Of a stretch of DNA of 10,304 nt, positions 5,617 to 10,304 are shown piece after piece. The stretch covers positions 1 to 10,304 of the forward strand of contig JBFHRO010000115.1 of assembly GCA_041591635.1 (NCBI GenBank). Direction: 5' to 3'. Position numbers and translations under genes: made by a program. Source of the DNA: JACKOD01 sp041591635. GTDB lineage: Bacteria; Pseudomonadota; Gammaproteobacteria; Pseudomonadales; Oleiphilaceae. How positions within the stretch are numbered: the first letter of the stretch is position 1; each line of letters opens with the position of its first letter. Under the pieces are notes generated by a model. It ran no database searches and was not told the DNA's origin. It was given only the letters and a program-made list of their open reading frames with translations.

Positions 5617-6886
5617 AGAGAATGTGGCGAGCACTTTGAAGCAACGTGGCCACGTTTTCGAGCCCATGCCCAACGTTTTGCCCCAATTTGCCCAGGTAGC
5701 CCGTCTCGCTTTCTTTGCGTTTGGCTACATAAATGGGCAACATCTCACCGTACAGGCTTGTACTGATGGTGCGCTGATCGTCGTTGAGAATATCCCGACG
5801 CAAAGTGATTCCATAGGGTTTGAGCACAGACTCCAGTTCATTGGCGCGACGCTTCAGATCCTTTCTGGTCATCTGGTAGGCGTGCTCACACACCATACGC
5901 CGTGCCTGGAAACTAAAGACGTTCGAGAAAAACAGTTTTGCATCATCTCGCGTCGGCTCAAAGAGAAGAATAGACGCATTGGGGTATTCCCGTTCGTACA
6001 TTGCCATACCGGCCTTCATGCGCGAGTACACCATGGTTCGATAGGTCTGACCCAACACATTCGGCATGCCGGAGTTGCTCAGCGTTCCCGGCTTCATGGT
6101 GCCCGCACTGACAGCCTGACTGACATCAATGGGTACCACCGGGTTAATTGCAATGACCAGCTCCGCGCCTTCATCCAGAGCAACAGAAGCATGCATGCCC
6201 TTACGCAAGGTACCGTCCATGTAGTAGCGCCCATCTATCTCGACTGGAAGATACAATCCGGGCGAAGCCGTACTGGCCTGAACCGCGCGGGATATGGGGA
6301 CATGATCAAATCCCGGCGCGCCGAAACACACGGCCTCACTGCTTTCAAGGTCCGCCGCAATCAGATACAAACGCCGGTTGAGCTGCCTGAAGTCGTTGGT
6401 TCGTCCAAGCATGCTGTACGAACGCTGCAGGTAGTCGGCGAGTTTCGAGTTATCAAACAGCCCCGCAGGCACCGTTTGTGATAACACGGTCATAGCCTCC
6501 AGCAGGCTCTGGTCATGGGGGTTGTTGATAAAGCGGGCAAAGGTCTCAACAAACAGCCCAGGTACAGAAAGAAGGCGTTTGACATACTCACGAATCGCCG
6601 GACGATAAAAAACTTCGGGATGAAAAGGATGTACATCGGCTTCGTTTTTGACAAAGATGCGACACATCTGAGCCGTGGTCATTTGGTTGGCAAGGTTTGC
6701 AGCAATAAACGAGCCGGCATTGACACCAACGTAAACAAAAAGGTCATTGAAATCCAACCCTTCCATTGCTTCATCAAGGGCCCGTAGCGCGCCTATCTCA
6801 TAGATGCCGCCCAACGCACCACCGCCTCCCAAGGTAATGCCAATCTTGGGCCGATCAGTCTGAGAAGTCTTCTTTGCGCTTGCCAT
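5615..6886 (-). CDS. Patatin-like phospholipase-family protein with a replaced nucleophile serine
   Basis: A 423-residue protein with an intact frame. The patatin fold is supported by ITLGGGGALGGIYEIGALRAL at 17-37 (glycine-rich oxyanion region), VYVGVNAGSF at 51-60 (nucleophile elbow), ASTASPGLYLPVEIDGRYYMDGT at 204-226 and INPVVPIDV at 247-255. Patatins use a Ser-Asp dyad in GxSxG and DG[GA]. Here the serine position is Asn56 (codon AAT, bases 6719-6721) and the Asp motif is DGT at 224-226 with Asp224 kept. Canonical lipid acyl hydrolysis is therefore doubtful. The oxyanion loop also has Leu where many patatins have Arg or Lys, though this may be normal in the subfamily. There is no signal peptide, so it is probably cytoplasmic. 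The ATG at 6886 has AGGAG 5 bases upstream. The C-terminal half (about 280-423) is helical and not recognised. It lies 204 bases downstream of ptsP on the same strand. The fold is clear; the activity is not. Confidence 0.88.
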   Translation of the reverse strand: MASAKKTSQTDRPKIGITLGGGGALGGIYEIGALRALDEAMEGLDFNDLFVYVGVNAGSFIAANLANQMTTAQMCRIFVKNEADVHPFHPEVFYRPAIREYVKRLLSVPGLFVETFARFINNPHDQSLLEAMTVLSQTVPAGLFDNSKLADYLQRSYSMLGRTNDFRQLNRRLYLIAADLESSEAVCFGAPGFDHVPISRAVQASTASPGLYLPVEIDGRYYMDGTLRKGMHASVALDEGAELVIAINPVVPIDVSQAVSAGTMKPGTLSNSGMPNVLGQTYRTMVYSRMKAGMAMYEREYPNASILLFEPTRDDAKLFFSNVFSFQARRMVCEHAYQMTRKDLKRRANELESVLKPYGITLRRDILNDDQRTISTSLYGEMLPIYVAKRKESETGYLGKLGQNVGHGLENVATLLQSARHIL

Positions 6887-7090
6887 TCGGTCTCCTGCAA
6901 CCCCATTCGAGCCGGTGAACTCCTCGACTCTCTACACTTGACTTATCCTGCCGGACGATACCCAAGTAATCTAGAACATTCATACTAGTACACAGCTACA
7001 GAATAACAGGCTCTAATGCCGATATCTGCTGCACGCACCTCAACCTGATAGCCCAGAACTACAGACTAGCCCCTGTATACCACTTCAGCA

Positions 7091-9376
7091 CTAGGTGTTT
7101 TCACTTATACGACCCGGCCGCATCAAAGGACCGAAGCCGGCTTTTTTAAGTGCCAGCTCCAATGTACTCTTGATCACAGTAGGCGAATCCAGCGCCATTA
7201 CCTGGGCCAGCAGCTCTTGTGCCCACGTCAGGGTAATGCTTCGCACCACCGACTTTACCCGCGGCAGACTCGCGGCATTCATTGAAAGCGCATCGTACCC
7301 CATCGCCATCAACAGCACAGCACCGGCCAGATCCCCCGCCAGTTCGCCACAAATACTCACCTGACAGCCCACGCAGTGGGCATCATCGGCAATTTTCTTT
7401 AGCGCCTGCAATACCGAGGGATGAAACGAATGATAAAGCCCCGCAACACGGGGATTATTGCGATCCACCGCCAACAAGTACTGGGTCAGATCATTGGAAC
7501 CCACGGAAAGAAAATCGACCCGCTCGGCCAATTCCTTCACCTGATAGACAGCACAAGGCACCTCTATCATCACGCCCACCTTGGGCATAACAATATCCGC
7601 CCCTTCTTGACGCACCTCATGGTAGACACGATAAATCAGGTGAAGCGCCTCCTCGACCTCTGACACGCAAGACACCATGGGGAGCATAATCCGCAGGTTG
7701 TTCAGGCCGTCGCTGGCACGCAGCATGGCACGCACCTGCACCAGAAAAATCTCGGGATGATCAAGCGTGACGCGAATACCGCGCCAGCCCAAAAACGGAT
7801 TCTCTTCACTGATGGGGAAATAAGTCAGCGACTTGTCACCACCAATGTCGAGGGTTCGCATGGTGACATAGTTGGGGTGAAAGGCTTCGAGCTGCTCCCG
7901 ATAACAATTGCGTTGTTCCTGCTCACTGGGAAAGCGCTCGTTAATCATAAAGGGGACTTCGGTACGATACAGCCCGACCCCCTCTGCCCCATGGCTTAAC
8001 GAACGCATGACATCGGTCATCAGCCCGGTGTTCACCCACAGGCTCAAGCGGTGGCCGTCCTTGGTGATGCACGGCTTTTTTCTAAGGGCCTCAAGCCCCC
8101 GCGTAAGGGCCTGCTCCTCTTTGACAATGGCCTCGTAGTAGCGCCGCAACTCGGTCGAGGGATTGGCAAAAATCTGCCCGTTGTAACCGTCGACAATCAA
8201 GCGCCGGTTGTCGAGCTGACTGGCCGGTATATCCGCCAGCCCCATAATGGTAGGGACGCCCATCGCACGGGCCAGAATCGCCACGTGGGAATTGCCCGAC
8301 CCCTTCACCGATACCAACCCGACCAGCTTGCTGCGAGGAATCTCGCCCAGCATCGCCGGAGTCAGCTCTTCACTTACCAGAATGGCCTTGTCGGGATACA
8401 CGCGCTCGGACTGATCGTTCTCTTGCAGATAAGACAGGATCCTGCGTCCAAGATCCTTGATATCCAGAGCCCGCTCGCTCAGATAGATATCACCCATCAT
8501 TTCAAAGTGACGAACGTACTGCTGAATCACTTGCTTTAAGGCCGTTTGTGACCAGATACCCTGATTGATGCGACTGATCACCTCACCCGTCAAGGCGTTG
8601 TCGTCCAGCATTCGCAGGTAGACATCAAACAGCGCCTGCTCCTCTGGTCGAAGCTGAGAAGCCAGTCGCTCTCCGACCTTCTGAATGTCGGCACGAACCG
8701 CTGAAATGGCGGCCACAAACTGGCTGATTTCGAGGGGTTTGTTTTCGCAGGGCTTGTCGGGAACCGAATCAAGATCAGCCGGCGGATAAATCACCACGCT
8801 TTGGCCAATGGCCACACCAGGGGCGCCCGCAATCCCGCGAAAAACCAGATCCTTGGGGCTGTTTCCTGAGCGGGTGGCATTGGCAATGAATCCGGCCGCT
8901 TCTCCATGGGCAATTACGCCTGCCAACTGGGCCGAAATGGTGACAAGAAAAGCTTCCTCACCCTCGTCGAAACGCCGGGAACTGTCGCGCTGCTGCACCA
9001 CCAGAACCCCGAGCAATTTGCGATGGTGAATGATAGGCACACCCAGGAAGGATTTGTATTTTTCTTCTCCTGTTTCGGGAAAATACCGGTAGCGCGGGTG
9101 TGAAGGTGCATCTTCGAGATTGATGGGCTCTTCTCTCACGCCGACAAGACCGACCAGCCCCTCGGAATGCGCCAGGGTGACCATGCCAATCGACGATTTG
9201 TTCAGCCCCTGCGTAGCCATCAAGATGTAGCGGTCGGTTTCCGGCTCAACCAGATAGACCGAACACACCTCGGTTTGCATGGCGTCACTCACGCGCACAA
9301 CAATAATCTCCAGCGCCTCCCTCAGGTTGCGTGCGGAGTTTACCTCTTGCACTATGGTGCGTAACACGCTCAGCAT
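7091..9376 (-). CDS. ptsP: Phosphoenolpyruvate-protein phosphotransferase PtsP (enzyme I of the nitrogen PTS)
   Basis: Cytoplasmic kinase that takes phosphate from PEP and passes it to NPr, then EIIA-Ntr, a regulatory chain linking nitrogen and carbon status to potassium, polymer and stress control. The product has 761 residues, about family length. Residues about 1-160 are a GAF domain (ALEIIVVRVSDAM, then SFLGVPIIHHRKLLGVLVVQQ). About 178-310 is the NPr-binding helical domain. About 325-405 is the mobile phosphohistidine domain with GSGNSHVAILARAMG, giving His364 as the phospho-acceptor. About 435-720 is the PEP-binding TIM barrel with MRTLDIGGDKSL, VGVMIEVPCAVYQ, DFLSVGSNDLTQY and SICGELAGD (Cys677, general acid). 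The ATG at 9376 follows GGGAAG with 6 bases of spacing; a perfect palindrome GAAGATCTTC (9377-9386) abuts the start. It lies 33 bases after rppH, and the two are probably one operon as in E. coli and Pseudomonas. Confidence 0.97.
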   Translation of the reverse strand: MLSVLRTIVQEVNSARNLREALEIIVVRVSDAMQTEVCSVYLVEPETDRYILMATQGLNKSSIGMVTLAHSEGLVGLVGVREEPINLEDAPSHPRYRYFPETGEEKYKSFLGVPIIHHRKLLGVLVVQQRDSSRRFDEGEEAFLVTISAQLAGVIAHGEAAGFIANATRSGNSPKDLVFRGIAGAPGVAIGQSVVIYPPADLDSVPDKPCENKPLEISQFVAAISAVRADIQKVGERLASQLRPEEQALFDVYLRMLDDNALTGEVISRINQGIWSQTALKQVIQQYVRHFEMMGDIYLSERALDIKDLGRRILSYLQENDQSERVYPDKAILVSEELTPAMLGEIPRSKLVGLVSVKGSGNSHVAILARAMGVPTIMGLADIPASQLDNRRLIVDGYNGQIFANPSTELRRYYEAIVKEEQALTRGLEALRKKPCITKDGHRLSLWVNTGLMTDVMRSLSHGAEGVGLYRTEVPFMINERFPSEQEQRNCYREQLEAFHPNYVTMRTLDIGGDKSLTYFPISEENPFLGWRGIRVTLDHPEIFLVQVRAMLRASDGLNNLRIMLPMVSCVSEVEEALHLIYRVYHEVRQEGADIVMPKVGVMIEVPCAVYQVKELAERVDFLSVGSNDLTQYLLAVDRNNPRVAGLYHSFHPSVLQALKKIADDAHCVGCQVSICGELAGDLAGAVLLMAMGYDALSMNAASLPRVKSVVRSITLTWAQELLAQVMALDSPTVIKSTLELALKKAGFGPLMRPGRISENT

Positions 9377-9409
9377 GAAGATCTTCCCGTTGGTGATCTG
9401 TTCGATTGA

Positions 9410-9895
9410 CTAACCGGAATTGCGCTTGAACAGCCGTGGCGCCAACTCCTTCATTGCCCGGCGGTAAACCTCCCGTTTAAAAGACACCACCTGACCCAAG
9501 GGGTACCAGTAACTTACCCATGCCCAACCATCAAACTCAGGCGAATCTGTCTGACTCATACTTACTACAGAGTCGGGACTTAACATCCGCAACAAAAACC
9601 ATTTTTGCTTTTGACCAACACAAACGGGGTGAGAGTGATATCGGATCATTTTGCGCGGCAACCGATAACGGAGCCAGCCCCGCGTGCAGGCAATGACCTC
9701 AACATCACTTCGGGTTAAACCAACTTCTTCTCGAAGCTCCCGGAACAAGGCTTCTTCTGGCGTTTCATCTTTTTTAATGCCTCCTTGCGGAAACTGCCAA
9801 GATTCCTGACCGATTCGTCTCGCCCACAACACCTCACTGTTGTGATTGGTCAAAATGATTCCGACGTTAGGTCTAAAACCATCTGCATCAATCAC
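9410..9895 (-). CDS. rppH: RNA 5'-pyrophosphohydrolase RppH (Nudix)
   Basis: Cytoplasmic Nudix hydrolase that converts 5'-triphosphate or diphosphate mRNA ends to monophosphate and so triggers RNase E-dependent decay. The 161-residue product compares with 176 in E. coli and resembles the shorter Pseudomonas form, lacking the E. coli tail. The Nudix box GX5EX7REUXEEXGU is complete at 38-60, with Arg52, Glu53, Glu56 and Glu57. Other family landmarks are MIDADGFRPNVGIIL at 1-15, SWQFPQGGI at 32-40, VGQKQKWFLLRM at 93-104 and PEFDGWAWVSYWYPLGQVVSFKR at 119-141. The start codon is GTG at 9893-9895 with AAAGG about 9 bases upstream; MIDxDGxRPN is the canonical N-terminus, so the GTG start is well supported. 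It is first gene of the rppH-ptsP pair and divergent from the HAD gene. Confidence 0.96.
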   Translation of the reverse strand: MIDADGFRPNVGIILTNHNSEVLWARRIGQESWQFPQGGIKKDETPEEALFRELREEVGLTRSDVEVIACTRGWLRYRLPRKMIRYHSHPVCVGQKQKWFLLRMLSPDSVVSMSQTDSPEFDGWAWVSYWYPLGQVVSFKREVYRRAMKELAPRLFKRNSG

Positions 9896-9986
9896 TTGAG
9901 AGTACCTTTTAACTTAGATTTAGAACCATTTTTCCAGAAAACGTCAGTAGGGGCAATCAATGCATAATAAACCCATGACGCTGGCG

Positions 9987-9992
9987 TATAAT
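9987..9992 (+). promoter_or_regulatory. Candidate -10 of the HAD-hydrolase promoter
   Basis: A perfect TATAAT sits 98 bases before the HAD start. At the right distance upstream the sequence is A/T-rich (around 9964-9970) but gives no good TTGACA match, so the promoter would depend on a strong -10 or an activator. Transcription would start near 9999, just before the first dyad. Confidence 0.45.
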
Positions 9993-10004
9993 CCGCAGAT
10001 TAAT

Positions 10005-10053
10005 TGAGCATAGCTCAGGTTTTACGAACAAACCGATGCATGCTGAGCTCAGC
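10005..10053. promoter_or_regulatory. Two dyads sharing TGAGC/GCTCA half-sites
   Basis: TGAGC-ATA-GCTCA lies at 10005-10017, and the 12-bp perfect palindrome GCTGAGCTCAGC, which contains TGAGCTCA, lies at 10042-10053. Both are downstream of the candidate -10 and upstream of the HAD start. They could be operator sites, or, since the half-sites are interchangeable, alternative mRNA hairpins. The symmetry is seen; the role is inferred. Confidence 0.4.
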
Positions 10054-10090
10054 CTCCCCCATCCGCCAACTTATTTCAGGAGAGCTTCCG

Positions 10091-10304
10091 TTGACCCTGG
10101 CCATTTTTGATCTGGATAACACACTCATTGCAGGTGATAGCGACCATGCATGGGGCCAATTTCTGGTTGAACAAGGAATAGTTGACAGCGCCGCCTACAA
10201 ACGTGCAAACGATCAGTTTTACCAAGACTACCTCGACGGGCGCTTGGACATGATGCGATATCTGGAATTTTCGCTGGCGCCGCTAACTAAACATCCGGCG
10301 CCGA
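10091..10304 (+). CDS. HAD-IB family hydrolase (phosphoserine phosphatase-like), N-terminal part only
   Basis: The first 71 codons of a gene that continues past the window. The start MTLAIFDLDNTLIAGDSDHAW-type sequence carries HAD motif I, DLDNT, at residues 7-11, with Asp7 as the expected phospho-acceptor and Asp9 as general acid. The tract DSDHAWGQFLVEQGIVD at 16-32 and DQFYQDYLDGRLDM at 41-54 resembles the HAD-IB proteins found beside rppH in Pseudomonas, a family related to SerB. The substrate cannot be told from this fragment, and motifs II-IV are outside the window. The start is TTG at 10091 with AGGAG at 10078-10082, 8 bases away. An in-frame ATG at 10040 would add 17 residues unlike the family and lies at the edge of a palindrome, so it is less likely. 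Divergent from rppH, 195 bases away. Confidence 0.88.
   Translation, partial: MTLAIFDLDNTLIAGDSDHAWGQFLVEQGIVDSAAYKRANDQFYQDYLDGRLDMMRYLEFSLAPLTKHPAP

Noticed and set aside
5624..6481. Plus-strand open frame of 285 codons opposite the patatin-like gene
   Set aside because: Long but antisense to a gene with clear patatin motifs; its product shows no recognisable domain and looks like a mirror of coding bias.
6887..7090. Promoter or small gene between ptsP and the patatin-like gene
   Set aside because: No paired -35/-10 of good quality on the minus strand, no credible short reading frame, and only a weak TACAG/CTGTA hairpin after the ptsP stop without a T-run.
8051..8539. Plus-strand open frame of 162 codons inside ptsP
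   Set aside because: Antisense shadow of the conserved mobile and helical domains of PtsP.
1..10304. CRISPR arrays, tRNA/rRNA genes, insertion sequences, toxin-antitoxin or phage-defence genes
   Set aside because: No regularly spaced repeats, cloverleaf, transposase motifs or such gene pairs were seen; all long frames are explained by conserved housekeeping families and the patatin-like and lipoprotein genes.

Overview
The window reads as an ordinary chromosomal segment of a gammaproteobacterium of the Pseudomonas/Cellvibrio/Marinobacter/Oceanospirillales type. The basis is the gene order argS, SPOR protein, hslV, hslU, DUF971 and the separate rppH-ptsP pair with a divergent HAD-IB gene, plus protein sequences close to remembered Pseudomonas and E. 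coli versions. The genus cannot be fixed from the sequence alone. Every intact gene has an uninterrupted frame. I see no mobile element, CRISPR array, tRNA or rRNA.

Layout. Positions 1-336 (minus) hold the N-terminal part of a lipoprotein with a bacterial Ig-like (Big-1) domain that runs off the window. A 344-base divergent intergenic region (337-680) carries a good sigma-70-type promoter for argS and an unexplained set of inverted and direct repeats. A plus-strand cluster follows: argS (681-2426), a membrane-anchored SPOR protein (2493-3146), hslV (3231-3758), hslU (3851-5179) and a DUF971 protein (5182-5565). It faces a convergent patatin-like gene (5615-6886, minus). Upstream of that on the same strand lie ptsP (7091-9376) and rppH (9410-9895). 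The last 214 bases begin a HAD-IB phosphatase gene on the plus strand, divergent from rppH.

How the genes fit together. HslV and HslU form one ATP-dependent protease, and a sigma-32-like element in front of hslV suggests heat-shock control. RppH removes 5' pyrophosphate from mRNA and PtsP starts the nitrogen phosphotransferase chain; the two genes are closely spaced and probably cotranscribed. The SPOR protein probably acts at the septal cell wall. ArgS is housekeeping.

The window looks mostly conventional, and I found no convincing new multi-gene system. The points most worth a second look are the patatin-like protein, whose nucleophile-elbow serine is replaced by asparagine (GVNAG instead of GxSxG); the repeat-rich lipoprotein/argS intergenic region; the sigma-32-like hslV promoter; and paired dyads in the leader of the HAD gene.
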